A stretch of DNA of 64,000 nucleotides from Georgenia sp. TF02-10. GTDB lineage: Bacteria > Actinomycetota > Actinomycetes > Actinomycetales > Actinomycetaceae. The notes under the pieces are model-generated. The model searched no databases, was not told the DNA's origin, and saw nothing but the letters and a program-made list of their open reading frames with translations. Positions within the stretch are counted from its first letter, which is position 1. Each line of letters opens with the position of its first letter. Location of the stretch: assembly GCF_022759505.1 (NCBI RefSeq), contig NZ_CP094289.1, positions 2,666,001 through 2,730,000 on the forward strand. Direction: 5' to 3'. The translations under genes and the position numbers were made by a program. Of the stretch, positions 1 to 8,696 are shown piece after piece.

Positions 1-657
1 CTCGGCGACGTTGGCGGAGGTCTCGAAGCCGACGAAGGAGTAGAACGCCACGATCGCCCCGCCGAGCACCGCGGCGGCCGGCCCGGTCTGCGGGGGCAGC
101 TCGAGCAGGTGGCCGGGGTCGGCCCGGCCGGCGCCCGCCGCGATCCCGGCGACCACGACGACGAGGACCAGGCCGGAGACCTCGATGACCGTCATGACGA
201 CGTTGGCGCCCACCGACTCCTTGATGCCGCGGGCGTTGAGCGCGGCGAGCAGGAGCAGGAAGACCGGCGCCGCAACCGCCGTCGGGACGTCGAGGAAGAC
301 GCTCAGGTAGTCCCCGGCGAAGGCCACCGCGAGGCCGGCCGCGCTGGTGATGCCGGCGGCCAGCATGGCGAAGCCGACGAGGAAGGACAGCCACGGTCGG
401 CCGAACGCCCGTTGCGCGAAGACGGCCGCGCCGCCGGCGCGCGGGTACTTCGTCACCAGCTCGGCGTAGCTGGCCGCGGTGAGCATCGCCATGGCGAGGG
501 CGAGGAGCAGCGGCGCCCACATCGCCCCGCCGGCCTCCGCGGAGAGCACCCCGGCGAGGGCGTAGACCCCGGCGCCGAGCGTGTCGCCCAGGATGAAGAG
601 GAACAGCAGGGGGCCGGTGATCCCGCGCCGCAGCCGGGTCTCGTTCTCGTCGCTCAC
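1..657 (-). CDS. APC-family amino acid permease, N-terminal part (cut by window edge)
   Basis: The first 219 residues of an integral membrane amino acid/polyamine permease. The GTG start at 657 gives VSDENETRLRRGITG followed by the glycine-rich first helix (LGDTLGAGVYAL) typical of APC carriers, then alternating hydrophobic helices. The last visible residues, YSFVGFETSANVAE, are the conserved helix-6 motif. It aligns along its length with the complete permease at 4151-5557 (YALTGQVAGEVGG, SYLELVTKYP), so the two are paralogues. The substrate cannot be read from the sequence. The C-terminal half lies outside the window. Confidence 0.85.
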   Translation of the reverse strand, partial: MSDENETRLRRGITGPLLFLFILGDTLGAGVYALAGVLSAEAGGAMWAPLLLALAMAMLTAASYAELVTKYPRAGGAAVFAQRAFGRPWLSFLVGFAMLAAGITSAAGLAVAFAGDYLSVFLDVPTAVAAPVFLLLLAALNARGIKESVGANVVMTVIEVSGLVLVVVVAGIAAGAGRADPGHLLELPPQTGPAAAVLGGAIVAFYSFVGFETSANVAE

Positions 658-828
658 CTCGTGAGGGTGCTGCCCCGGGTCGTCGGCGGCAACCGGGGGC
701 GGTGGGTGCGGCGCCTGGCCCGGTCCGCCGGTACGGCAGACCCGGCCGCAGCCCGGCCATCGACAAGGCGCTCGGCTGCCAACGCTGGGCCGGAGCCGCC
801 GCCAGCAACGGTGCGGTAGACCATCGCC

Positions 829-1218
829 ATGGACATCGAGGACGTTCGCCGGCGCCTGGACGACTTCACCGCCGAGCGGGACTGGGCGAAGTTCCACACG
901 CCTCGCAACCTCGCGCTGGCGCTCGTCGGCGAGGTCGGCGAGCTGGCCGAGCTGCTGCAGTGGCGCACCGACGCGGAGGTGCTCGAGTACGCCCGGACCC
1001 CGCACGGGGCGGAGGCGCTCGCCGACGAGCTCGCCGACATCCTGACCTACCTCGTCGAGCTGGCCGACGCCGTCGGGGTCGACCTCGGCGCTGCCGTGCA
1101 CGCCAAGATCGACAAGAACGCCGCCAAGTACCCGGTGCACCTGGCCAGCGGCTCGAACGCGAAGTACACCGAGCTTCGCCGCGACGACGGCGGCGAGCCC
1201 GGCGACGACGACGGCTGA
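829..1218 (+). CDS. MazG-like nucleotide pyrophosphohydrolase
   Basis: A 129-residue all-alpha NTP pyrophosphohydrolase, the family that hydrolyses (d)NTPs to the monophosphate and pyrophosphate to clean the nucleotide pool. The metal-binding signature is clear: EVGELAELLQW (E35, E38, E41) on one helix and ADELADILTYL (E67, D70) on the next, matching the family's ExxE...ExxD pattern. Length and the FHTPRNLALAL lead-in fit the small dCTPase/RS21-C6-like group rather than full-length MazG. It starts at the ATG at 829 and is monocistronic, facing away from the permease at 1-657. The exact nucleotide preference is unknown. Confidence 0.85.
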   Translation: MDIEDVRRRLDDFTAERDWAKFHTPRNLALALVGEVGELAELLQWRTDAEVLEYARTPHGAEALADELADILTYLVELADAVGVDLGAAVHAKIDKNAAKYPVHLASGSNAKYTELRRDDGGEPGDDDG

Positions 1219-1272
1219 GCCGGCGGGCCGAGACCCTGACGGCGGCGTGAGGCGGCCGGCGGCGCGCCGCGT

Positions 1273-1878
1273 CTACCCGCCGGCCATCCGCGCCTCGAGC
1301 CGGTCCCGCACCGCCGGCCACTCCTCGGCGACCACGGAGAAGAGCACGGTGTCCCGGACGGTGCCGTCCGCGCGCCGCTGGTAGCGGCGCAACGTGCCCT
1401 CGTACCGCGCGCCCAGCCGGGCGATCGCCTGCTGGGAGCGGGTGTTGCGGACGTCGGTCTTGAGCTGGACCCGACCCGCCCCGAGGACCTCGAAGGCGTA
1501 GCCGAGCAGCAGGTGCTTCGCGTCGGGGTTGACGAGGCTGCCCCACACCGCGGGCGCGTAGGCGGTGCTGCCGATCTCGAGGCGGGCGTCGCGGACCGAC
1601 ACGTCGCGGTAGCTCGTCATGCCCACGACGGCGCCCGCGGCCTGGCCGCGGTAGGGCCTCCGCAGCCGCACCACCCAAGGAAAGACCCCGGCGTCGACTT
1701 GGCGCTTCTGCGCCTGGACGAACGCGGCGGCGTCGGCGGGGCGGCCGGTCATGTGCTGCCAGACGGCCTCCTCGTCCAGCGCCCGGAACACCGCCGGCCC
1801 GAGGGCTTCCGGCTCGAGGGGCACCAGCTCCACGACCCGTCCGGCGAGCCGGGCGTCCGGGGGCGGCGGCCAGGACAT
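1273..1878 (-). CDS. GNAT-family N-acetyltransferase (RimJ/RimL-like)
   Basis: A 201-residue acetyl-CoA-dependent acetyltransferase. The order is the standard RimJ/RimL one: an N-terminal strand (LAGRVVELVPLEP), a central block (VGMTSYRDVSVRDARLEIG), a surface-helix segment (EVLGAGRVQLKTDVRNTRSQQAIARLGARYEG) that is highly characteristic of this GNAT group, and a C-terminal DTVLFSVVAEEWP. The ATG at 1878 (MSWPPPPDARL) is chosen because homology starts just after it. An in-frame start at 1998 would add 40 low-complexity residues. The target (ribosomal protein, antibiotic or metabolite) cannot be inferred. Confidence 0.8.
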   Translation of the reverse strand: MSWPPPPDARLAGRVVELVPLEPEALGPAVFRALDEEAVWQHMTGRPADAAAFVQAQKRQVDAGVFPWVVRLRRPYRGQAAGAVVGMTSYRDVSVRDARLEIGSTAYAPAVWGSLVNPDAKHLLLGYAFEVLGAGRVQLKTDVRNTRSQQAIARLGARYEGTLRRYQRRADGTVRDTVLFSVVAEEWPAVRDRLEARMAGG

Positions 1879-2040
1879 CGCCGGCCAGGGCCGGTCAGCG
1901 GGACGGGCGTCGGCGACGGGGACGAAGGGCGGTTCTTGGCTGGGCACGGCCACGACCGGCATGGTGGCACGGGCGCCGTCCCGCCGGTCCACCACCACCG
2001 ACCACCGGGACCCGGGCCACCCACCCCCGACCGCGCAGCG

Positions 2041-2691
2041 TCACCCCACCACACTCGGCACCAGGCTGATCACGATGGCGAGCAGCCCGCCGGCGAAGAG
2101 GAACGACAGCAGGGTGTGCCCGAGCACCACCCGCCGGATCCCGCTGTCCTGCAGGTTCACGTCCGGCATGGCGGAGGTGACGCCGACCGTGAAGGCGACG
2201 TAGGCGAAGTCGGAGTAGCGCGGCGGCTCGTCCTGGTTGAAGTCGAGCCCGCCCTCGGGCTTGTCGTCGTAGTACATGTGCGCGTAGTGCAGTGCGAACA
2301 CCGTGTTGACCAGCACCCAAGACAGGACGACCGAGGCGACGCCCAGGCCGATCGTCAGGCGTCTGGTCCCGGTGTCGGCGCTGCTGGAGCCGAGCAGCGC
2401 GTAGGTGGCCGCCGCGAACCCCGTCGCGGCCGCGACGACCATCACCGCAGCGACTGCGTTGCGCGAGGGATCCTCGCGCCGGGCCAGGGCCCGGGTGCCG
2501 GCCGCGTCGCGGGGCCAGCTGACCGACCACACCAGGGTGATGTACGTGGCCGCCGTCGCGTCCCAGGCCAGCAGGAGCCACAGCGGCGGCTCCACCAGCC
2601 GGACGGCGAGCGCGCCCACGGCCACGCCCACGACGACGGAGAGGAGCACCTGGCCGCCGGAGGACAGCGGCCAGCGCGGTCGCCTAGTCAT
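2041..2691 (-). CDS. DUF1345 family membrane protein
   Basis: A 216-residue polytopic membrane protein with about five hydrophobic helices. The block FALHYAHMYYDDKPEGGLDF followed by YSDFAYVAFTVGVTSAMPDVN is the hallmark of the DUF1345 family. The family has no established biochemical function. It lies between a GNAT gene and an F420-dependent oxidoreductase on the same strand, but gaps of 160-175 bp argue against a tight operon. Upstream DNA (2692-2865) contains GC-rich repeats and no recognisable promoter. Confidence 0.8.
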   Translation of the reverse strand: MTRRPRWPLSSGGQVLLSVVVGVAVGALAVRLVEPPLWLLLAWDATAATYITLVWSVSWPRDAAGTRALARREDPSRNAVAAVMVVAAATGFAAATYALLGSSSADTGTRRLTIGLGVASVVLSWVLVNTVFALHYAHMYYDDKPEGGLDFNQDEPPRYSDFAYVAFTVGVTSAMPDVNLQDSGIRRVVLGHTLLSFLFAGGLLAIVISLVPSVVG

Positions 2692-2722
2692 CCGCGGCCC
2701 GCCCGGTCCGTGTGCCGGCTCC

Positions 2723-2815
2723 GTCCCGACGGCGCCCGGTCCCCCGTACCGGGCCCGTCCCGACGGCGCCCGGTCCCGGTGCCGGGCCCGTCCCGGCGGC
2801 GGCCGGCCTGGCCGG
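2723..2815. repeat. GC-rich tandem repeat, about 34 bp, 2.5 copies
   Basis: Units starting GTCCCGACGGCGCCCGG recur at 2723, 2757 and, degenerate, 2790. They fill the gap between the DUF1345 and F420 oxidoreductase genes. No protein or RNA function is apparent. This is one of several similar minisatellites in the window. Confidence 0.6.
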
Positions 2816-2865
2816 CCGGCCCCGTGCGCAGCTTCTCAACGAGCGCCCGACGGTGCCCGGCCGGG

Positions 2866-3855
2866 TCAGTCCTTCGGCGCCGCGGCGCGCAGCTTCTCGA
2901 GGAGGGGACCCGCCGCCTCGTCGAGGAACTGCTGCTGCCGCTGGTCACCGATCTGGACGAGCGCGATGTCGGTGAACCCGGCCTCCCAGTACGGGGCCAC
3001 CTTCTGCACGACGGCGTCGAGGTCGGGTCCGCAGGGGATCGACGCCTGGATGTCCTCGGGCTTGACGAAGGAGGTCGCCCGGGTGAACGACTCCGTGCTC
3101 GGCAGGTTGGAGTTGACCGGCCAGCCGAGCCCGAACCAGCGGAACTGCTCGTGCGCCCGCTGCACCGCCGCGTCGGGGTCGGGGTCCCAGGAGATCGGGA
3201 ACTGCCCGATCTTGCGCGAGGCCGGCAGGGCGGTCTCGTTGCGCACCGCGTCCCACTGCTGGACGAGGTTGCCCTTGGGCTCGGTGGCGATCAGGTGGTC
3301 CGCGATCGGGGCGAAGTTCTCGACGGCGCGGCGGCCGGAGACGGCGACGCCGACCTCCACCGGGGTGCCGGGGACGTCCCAGATCCGGGCGGAGTCCACC
3401 CGGAAGTGGTCGCCCTGGTAGCTCAGGAACTCGCCGGTGAACAGCTGGGTGATGATCTCGACGGCCTCGACGAGCATCTCGTGGCGCTCGTCCACGGCCG
3501 GCCAGCGCTCGCCGACCACGTGCTCGTTGAGGTTCTCCCCGGCGCCCAGCCCGAGGGTGAACCGGCCGTCGGACAGCAGCGCCATCGTGGCGGCCTTCTG
3601 CGCGACTACCACCGGGTGGTAGCGCATCGTCGGGCAGGTCACGTAGGTCATGAGCTCCAGGCGCTCGGTCGCGTGCGCGACCGCGCCGAGGACGCTCCAG
3701 GCGTAGGGTGCGTGCCCCTGGGCGTCCAGCCAGGGGAAGACGTGGTCGCTGGAGACCGCGAAGTCGAAGCCGAGCCCCTCCGCCGCCACGGCGTAGTCCA
3801 CGAGGGCCTTGGGCCCGGACTGCTCGGTCATCAAGGTGTACCCGAATCTGGTCAT
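2866..3855 (-). CDS. F420-dependent LLM-class oxidoreductase
   Basis: A 329-residue luciferase-like TIM-barrel enzyme expected to use coenzyme F420. It begins MTRFGYTLMTEQSGPKALVDYAV, a start seen in the F420-dependent glucose-6-phosphate dehydrogenase-like LLM subfamily. Other family features are FAVSSDHVFPWL, the TERLELMTYVTCPTMRYHP strand/loop and LGLGAGENLNEHVVG, the phosphate-binding region of F420 enzymes. The ATG at 3855 is used because upstream residues are low-complexity translation of an intergenic repeat. F420 use fits an actinomycete. The hydride acceptor is unknown. Confidence 0.85.
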   Translation of the reverse strand: MTRFGYTLMTEQSGPKALVDYAVAAEGLGFDFAVSSDHVFPWLDAQGHAPYAWSVLGAVAHATERLELMTYVTCPTMRYHPVVVAQKAATMALLSDGRFTLGLGAGENLNEHVVGERWPAVDERHEMLVEAVEIITQLFTGEFLSYQGDHFRVDSARIWDVPGTPVEVGVAVSGRRAVENFAPIADHLIATEPKGNLVQQWDAVRNETALPASRKIGQFPISWDPDPDAAVQRAHEQFRWFGLGWPVNSNLPSTESFTRATSFVKPEDIQASIPCGPDLDAVVQKVAPYWEAGFTDIALVQIGDQRQQQFLDEAAGPLLEKLRAAAPKD

Positions 3856-3956
3856 GGCCCGAGTGTGACGCACACCACTACCACCTGCACATCGGGGGCA
3901 GCTCGGTGCCGCCGTCGCCGGCATGGCCGACGGCGGCTGGTGCGGCCGCGCCGATC

Positions 3957-4112
3957 GGGCCCTGGCGTCGTGCTGACCGGAGCCGGTCGCCGTCGTCGGC
4001 AGCGGCACCGGCTGGGCCCTGGCCTTGCGTCGACCGGAGCCGGCCGATGCCGGCGGCATCGGCACCGGCTGGGCCCCTGGCGTTGCGCGATCGGGTCCGC
4101 TCTGTCACCGTC
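3957..4112. repeat. 57-bp imperfect tandem repeat, nearly 3 copies
   Basis: The block GGGCCCTGG...GACCGGAGCCGG recurs with 57-bp spacing (GGGCCC at 3957, 4014 and 4071). It occupies the 295-bp gap between the divergent F420 oxidoreductase (minus) and APC permease (plus). I see no ORF in it, but the promoters of both flanking genes must lie in or next to it. Confidence 0.65.
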
Positions 4113-4150
4113 GGTCCAGGTCGTCGCTCCGAGGGAGGAGGTGGCCGCGC

Positions 4151-5557
4151 ATGGCCAGCACGACCGTCGAGACGGACCAGCCCACGCTGCGGCGGGTGAT
4201 CGGGCCCAAGCTCCTCCTGCTCTTCATCGTCGGCGACATCCTCGGCACCGGCGTCTACGCGCTCACCGGCCAGGTGGCCGGCGAGGTCGGCGGCGCCGCC
4301 TGGGCGCCGATCCTGCTGGCGTTCGCCGTCGCGACGGTCACCGCCTTCTCCTACCTCGAGCTCGTCACGAAGTACCCGCAGGCGGCCGGCGCCGCGCTGT
4401 ACACGCACAAGGCGTTCGGCATCCACTTCCTGACGTTCCTGGTCACCTTCGCGGTCCTCAGCTCGGGCATCACCTCGGCGTCGACCGCGGCGAAGTTCCT
4501 CGCCGAGAACTTCATCGTCGGGTTCGACCTCGACTGGGGGCAGGGCGGGGTCACGGTGGTGGCCGTGTCGTTCATGGCGCTGCTCGCCGTCGTCAACCTG
4601 CGCGGGGTGAAGGAGGGCCTGGCGTTCAACGTGGTGCTCACCCTCGTCGAGCTCACCGGCCTGCTGATCGTCATCGTCATCGGCTTCTTCGCGATGGCGC
4701 AGGGGAACGTCGACCTCGGCCGGACCACCGTCTTCGCGACGGCGGAGGACAAGAGCGTCTTCCTCGCACTCACCGCAGCCACCTCGCTGGCGTTCTTCTC
4801 GATGGTGGGCTTCGAGGACTCGGTGAACATGGCCGAGGAGACCAAGGACCCGCTGCGGACGTTCCCCCGGGTGATGCTCACCGGGCTGGGCATCACGGTG
4901 ACGATCTACGTCCTGGTCTCCGTGGCCGCCGTCGCCGTGGTGCCGGTGGGCACGCTGGCGGAGAGCACGACGCCGCTGCTCGAGGTCGTCCGGGCCGGTG
5001 CGCCCAACCTGCCGGTGGACGTGATCTACCCGTTCCTGTCGATGTTCGCCGTGGCCAACACCGCGCTGATCAACATGCTGATGGCGAGCCGGCTGCTCTA
5101 CGGGATGGCCCGCCAGGACGTGCTCCCCCGCGTCCTGGGCAAGGTCCTCCCCCGGCGCCGCACCCCGTGGAGCTCGGTGGTGTTCACCACCCTGATCGCC
5201 GCCGGCCTGATCATCACCGTCACCAACGTCATGGGCCCGGAGACGGTCGCCGCCCTCGGCGGCACGACGGCGCTGCTGCTGCTCGGGGTGTTCACCATCG
5301 TCAACGTCGCCGTGCTGGTGCTGCGCCGCACCCCGGTGGACCGCGAGCACTTCCGCTCCCCCGGCCCGCTGCCCTACGTCGGCGCCCTGACCTGCGCCTT
5401 CCTCGTCGGTCCGTGGGCGCAGGATCCGGTGGAGTACCGCATCGCGGGGGTCATGCTGGGCCTGGGCGTCGTGCTCTGGTTCCTCACCTTCCTGTGGAAC
5501 CGGGCGGTCCGGGCGAAGACCACCCGGTTCGAGGACCCCGCCGCGCTGGACGGCTGA
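4151..5557 (+). CDS. APC-family amino acid permease
   Basis: A complete 468-residue permease with about 12 hydrophobic helices. It has the helix-1 glycine motif (VGDILGTGVYALTGQVAGEVGG), SYLELVTKYPQAAGAALYTHKAFG, helix-6 FFSMVGFEDSVNMAEETKDP and a late cytoplasmic segment MARQDVLPRVLGKVLPRRRTPW, all usual in APC carriers. The ATG at 4151 follows a GAGGGAGGAGG ribosome-binding site by about 9 bases. The stop is 12 bp before a universal-stress-protein gene, so the two are probably co-transcribed. It is a paralogue of the truncated permease at 1-657. Substrate unknown. Confidence 0.9.
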   Translation: MASTTVETDQPTLRRVIGPKLLLLFIVGDILGTGVYALTGQVAGEVGGAAWAPILLAFAVATVTAFSYLELVTKYPQAAGAALYTHKAFGIHFLTFLVTFAVLSSGITSASTAAKFLAENFIVGFDLDWGQGGVTVVAVSFMALLAVVNLRGVKEGLAFNVVLTLVELTGLLIVIVIGFFAMAQGNVDLGRTTVFATAEDKSVFLALTAATSLAFFSMVGFEDSVNMAEETKDPLRTFPRVMLTGLGITVTIYVLVSVAAVAVVPVGTLAESTTPLLEVVRAGAPNLPVDVIYPFLSMFAVANTALINMLMASRLLYGMARQDVLPRVLGKVLPRRRTPWSSVVFTTLIAAGLIITVTNVMGPETVAALGGTTALLLLGVFTIVNVAVLVLRRTPVDREHFRSPGPLPYVGALTCAFLVGPWAQDPVEYRIAGVMLGLGVVLWFLTFLWNRAVRAKTTRFEDPAALDG

Positions 5558-5569
5558 GGAGGAGCACCC

Positions 5570-5983
5570 GTGAGCGTCGTGATCGCGCACGCGCCCACCC
5601 CGGAGGGGGCGGCGGCCCTGGAGCACGGGATCGAGGAGGCCCGCCGGCACGGGTGGCCGGTCGCCGTCGTCAGCCGCGGCCCGCACCGGCACCAGGATCC
5701 CGACGACGCCGCCGACGCGGGCGGCGGCGGCGACCTCGCCGCCGTCGAGCGGCGGCTGGCCGAGTCGGGGGTCGAGCACTCGGTGCAGCGGCTCACCGGG
5801 GACTACGACTTCGCCGAGCGGGTGCTCGACGCCGCGGCCACCCACGCCGCGACCCTGATCGTCATCGGGATCCGGCGCCGCACGCCGATCGGCAAGCTGC
5901 TCCTGGCGAGCTCGGCGCAGCGGATCCTGCTCGAGGCCCGGTGCCCGGTCACCGCCGTGAAGGCACAGAACCCCGCCGGCTGA
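5570..5983 (+). CDS. Universal stress protein (UspA) family
   Basis: A 137-residue single Usp domain. It starts at GTG 5570 (SVVIAHAPTPEGAAAL), and the C-terminal ATP-binding motif region GIRRRTPIGKLLLASSAQRILLEARCPVTAV fits the Usp pattern G-2x-G-9x-G/S in degenerate form. It is a single domain, not the tandem type common in actinomycetes. The 12-bp gap to the upstream permease with GGAGGAG between them suggests translational coupling in a two-gene operon. Such permease-Usp pairs are common, but the role is unproven. Confidence 0.8.
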   Translation: MSVVIAHAPTPEGAAALEHGIEEARRHGWPVAVVSRGPHRHQDPDDAADAGGGGDLAAVERRLAESGVEHSVQRLTGDYDFAERVLDAAATHAATLIVIGIRRRTPIGKLLLASSAQRILLEARCPVTAVKAQNPAG

Positions 5984-6057
5984 CGAGCCCACCGGCTGAG
6001 GAGCGGGGCGGCCGGCCGTCAGATCCGCTGCCGCCGTCGGAAACGACCAGCGCCGGG

Positions 6058-7056
6058 TCAGCCGGGCAGGTGGGTCCGACGCGGCATCCGGTGACCGCGG
6101 CGCGGGTGGTGGATCCCGGCGAGCTGGACGAGGCGCTGGACCCGGTACCGGTGCGGGCGGAACGGCTCGAGCAGCTCGGCCAGGCCGGCGTCGTCCAGCC
6201 GCCGCCCGGTCAGCGCCCAGCCGATGTCCTTGGGGATGTTGTAGTCGCCGAAGCTGACCGCGTCGGCGTCGCCGTGCGCCCGGGCGCGGACCTCGGCGCT
6301 GGTCCACGGCCCGATCCCGGGGACGGTCCGCAGCGCCCGGTCCGCCTGGCCCGGCCGGGCCAGCGTGCGCTCGAGCGAGGGGGCGAGCCGGGCCGCCGCG
6401 ACCACGGTTCGGGCCCGGGCCGGGTCCACCGGCAGGCGCAGCCACTCCCAGGAGGGGATCCGGGCCAGGGTGGCCGGGGCGGGCTGGACCCACAGGCCGC
6501 GGTCGGCGCCGGGACCGGGGGCGCGCTCGCCGAAGCGGTGCACCAGGCGCCGGAAGCCGGCGAAGGCCTCGGCGCCGGTGACCTTCTGCTCGATGACCGC
6601 CGGGACCAGGGACTCCAGCACCAGGCCGGTGCGGGGCTGGCGCCAGTGCGGGAACCGCCGGTGGAGCTCGGCGACGACGGGGTGCCGGTCGGCCGGGAAT
6701 CCGTCCGGGTCGTCCGCCGCGCCCAGCATGGCCGGCACCGCGTCGAGGACCCACTGCGCCCCCGCGCCCCAGGCGGCGGCGTCGACCTCGCCGTCGTGCG
6801 GCCGGACGGACAGCCGCAGGGTCGCGGTCCCGGCCGGGGTCCGCACGCCGCGCCAGTGGGTGCCGTCGGGGTCGCGGCGGAACGTCGGGTCCGCCGGGCC
6901 GTGCCGCAGGACGGCGAGCACCTGCCCGACCGGGCACGGCCACCCCGGACGCCAGGTCCGTTCCGCCGCAGGCGGCCAGCCGGTCCGGCCCGCTGCCGGC
7001 GGCCAGCCGGTCCGGTCCGCGCCGGCGGGCGGGGCGGCGGGGAGGACCTCAGTCAT
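6058..7056 (-). CDS. DNA-3-methyladenine glycosylase, AlkA-like (HhH-GPD)
   Basis: A 332-residue base-excision-repair glycosylase. The helix-hairpin-helix is visible at about residues 243-262 (RTVPGIGPWTSAEVRARA), followed by DAVSFGDYNIPKD, where D271 matches the catalytic aspartate of the AlkA/HhH-GPD family. Upstream, LVLESLVPAVIEQKVTGAEAFAGFRRLV is the conserved helix of actinobacterial AlkA-like proteins. The N-terminal 35 residues are low-complexity with a repeated RTGWPPAA motif and may be a linker or an over-extended start. No neighbouring repair gene. Lesion specificity is inferred from the family only. Confidence 0.8.
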   Translation of the reverse strand: MTEVLPAAPPAGADRTGWPPAAGRTGWPPAAERTWRPGWPCPVGQVLAVLRHGPADPTFRRDPDGTHWRGVRTPAGTATLRLSVRPHDGEVDAAAWGAGAQWVLDAVPAMLGAADDPDGFPADRHPVVAELHRRFPHWRQPRTGLVLESLVPAVIEQKVTGAEAFAGFRRLVHRFGERAPGPGADRGLWVQPAPATLARIPSWEWLRLPVDPARARTVVAAARLAPSLERTLARPGQADRALRTVPGIGPWTSAEVRARAHGDADAVSFGDYNIPKDIGWALTGRRLDDAGLAELLEPFRPHRYRVQRLVQLAGIHHPRRGHRMPRRTHLPG

Positions 7057-7297
7057 CGGCCAGCTCGGAACATGCCTTAGCGACGGCGGGGGCGGCGGTC
7101 ATGGGGACCATGATCCGCCCCGCCCTGGCCCGGTCGGGACACGACGCGCGGGCACCGGTGGGCTCGCCACCGTGACCGCGGCCCACGCAGGCTGCGCACC
7201 ACGGGCGGTTCGACCCCGCGGGGCGTTCAGGCGTGCCGACAGGAACCGCGCCCGAGTGGTACGCCTGGTGGTCTCGCATCGAAGGGGATGGTGTGGC

Positions 7298-8107
7298 GTG
7301 GCAGATCTCGCCCGAACGGTGACCGAGGATCGCCCAGGAGCCCGCGAGGGTGAGGGGGAGGGCGCGCTTCTGAAAGCGCTGCGCATCCTCGAGGCCGTGG
7401 CGGACAGCAACGGTGCAAGCGCCAAGGAGATCGCCGCGACCACGCACATGCCGTTGCCCACCGTGTACCGGCTGGTACGCCTCCTGGTCGACGAGGACTA
7501 CCTCGTCCACCTCCGCAGCGAGCATCGCTTCGAGCTGGGGTTCAAGGTCCATCACCTCGCGACGTCGCTCCACCGGCAGCTGGGTGTCCCGCGGGCGGTA
7601 CGCGCCGCGGTGGCCAGGCTCCACATCGATCTGAATGTGGCCGCCTACTGGACGGTGTATCGGGGTTCGGACGTCGTGGTCGCCTACATAGCCGACTCTC
7701 CCCAGGCGCCGCGGATCCGCCTGCTCGACTTCGGGCTGCACGAGGGCGCCCACGGCACCGCGTTCGGCAAGATCATGCTTGCGGGCATGACGCCAGAGCA
7801 GCGACGCGAGTACCTGGACGCCCATGGCATGCCGGCGATGACGCCGACGACGATCACCTCCAGCGAGGAGCTCGAGGAACACCTGGAGAAGGTGTCCCGG
7901 ACGGGGATCGCCTGGGAGTACGAGGAGTTCCAGCCCGACCTCGTCTGTGCCGCGGTGGGTGCCCGCGACTCGGCCGGCCGGATAGTGGGGTCCGTGGCCA
8001 TCTCGGGCGGGACCGAGCTCGCCCGCCGCCAACCCGAGGTTGACCGGGCGCTGCGCGCGGCCGCCAACAGGATGAGCCGGTACCTCAGCGGACGAGGCTC
8101 GTCCTAG
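7298..8107 (+). CDS. IclR-family transcriptional regulator
   Basis: A 269-residue regulator: an N-terminal winged helix (ALLKALRILEAVADSNGASAKEIAATTHMPLPTVYRLVRLLVDEDYL, about residues 22-70) and a C-terminal IclR effector domain (DFGLHEGAHGTAFGKIMLAGMTPEQRREYL, then GIAWEYEEFQPDLVCAAVGARD). GTG 7298 is chosen because AAGGGGAT lies about 9 bases upstream and the winged helix begins just after it. It is convergent with the alcohol dehydrogenase/GMC operon, which it plausibly controls; that link rests on position alone. Its last codons form one arm of the stem-loop at 8073-8120. Confidence 0.88.
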   Translation: MADLARTVTEDRPGAREGEGEGALLKALRILEAVADSNGASAKEIAATTHMPLPTVYRLVRLLVDEDYLVHLRSEHRFELGFKVHHLATSLHRQLGVPRAVRAAVARLHIDLNVAAYWTVYRGSDVVVAYIADSPQAPRIRLLDFGLHEGAHGTAFGKIMLAGMTPEQRREYLDAHGMPAMTPTTITSSEELEEHLEKVSRTGIAWEYEEFQPDLVCAAVGARDSAGRIVGSVAISGGTELARRQPEVDRALRAAANRMSRYLSGRGSS

Positions 8108-8120
8108 AGGTACCGGCTCA
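8073..8120. terminator. Bidirectional stem-loop between convergent genes
   Basis: Perfect 14-bp arms TGAGCCGGTACCTC (8073-8086) and its complement (8107-8120) flank a 20-base spacer that itself contains a small GACGA/TCGTC hairpin. The left arm lies inside the last codons of the IclR gene, and the right arm overlaps its stop. The PEBP gene on the opposite strand ends 26 bp further on. There is no U tract, which is usual for actinomycete terminators. Termination in both directions is an inference. Confidence 0.6.
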
Positions 8121-8145
8121 GGGTCGGGACGCTCTGGCGGTCAGA

Positions 8146-8667
8146 TCACTGCTGGTACCAGGGTGTGATCACGGCTCGGGCGAGCGTGTGTCCAGACATG
8201 TTGAACCCGAGGAAGGCGGGTGTTGCGTCCTTGTCCAGGCCCAGGGACTCGACGTCGAGGGCGTGGACCGCGATGTAGTAGTTGTGCTTCCCGGACCCGG
8301 CCGGCGGGGCGGCACCGATGTAGCGGGCGAGGCTGGCGTCGTTCTTGAGCTGCCACGCCCCGTCGGCGAGCGAGCCCTTCTCATCACCGGCGCCCGCGGG
8401 GAGCTCGGTGACGGAGGCGGGAATATCGGCAACGGCCCAGTGCCAGAAGCCGCTGCCGGTGGGCGCAGTGGGGTCGTAGACGGTGACCGCGAAGCTCTTG
8501 GTCTCTGCTGGGAAGCCGCGCCAGGACAGGTGCGGCGAGATGTCCTGGCCGCCTGCGCCGAGGATGCCGCTGACCTGCGGGATGTCGAACTTCCCCCCGT
8601 CACGGACGTCGTTGCTCGTGACCTCGAAGGTCGGCACCTGGGCGATGAGGTCGTACGGGTTAGCCAT
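8146..8667 (-). CDS. YbhB/YbcL family Raf-kinase-inhibitor-like protein (PEBP)
   Basis: A 173-residue phosphatidylethanolamine-binding-protein fold. Family blocks are ILGAGGQDISPHLSW, FAVTVYDPTAPTGSGFWHWAVADIP (the conserved DPD/H ligand-pocket strand), YIGAAPPAGSGKHNYYIAVHALD and FNMSGHTLARA. The start is ATG 8667 with GGAAGAGGAG upstream. It is the last gene of the operon with the GMC oxidoreductase (29-bp gap). Bacterial PEBPs have no settled function. Placement with a dehydrogenase suggests an accessory role, which is a guess. Confidence 0.85.
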   Translation of the reverse strand: MANPYDLIAQVPTFEVTSNDVRDGGKFDIPQVSGILGAGGQDISPHLSWRGFPAETKSFAVTVYDPTAPTGSGFWHWAVADIPASVTELPAGAGDEKGSLADGAWQLKNDASLARYIGAAPPAGSGKHNYYIAVHALDVESLGLDKDATPAFLGFNMSGHTLARAVITPWYQQ

Positions 8668-8696
8668 GTGGGTCTCCTCTTCCAAAGGGGTGTGGC

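Noticed and set aside
3878-6943. Minus-strand open frame of about 1,000 codons
   Set aside because: Antisense to the permease and stress-protein genes; histidine/aspartate-rich nonsense typical of a complementary frame.
1513-7080. Very long plus-strand open frame of over 1,800 codons
   Set aside because: It runs antisense or out of frame to six well-supported genes, with Arg/Gly/Pro-rich composition and no domains. It is a GC-bias shadow.
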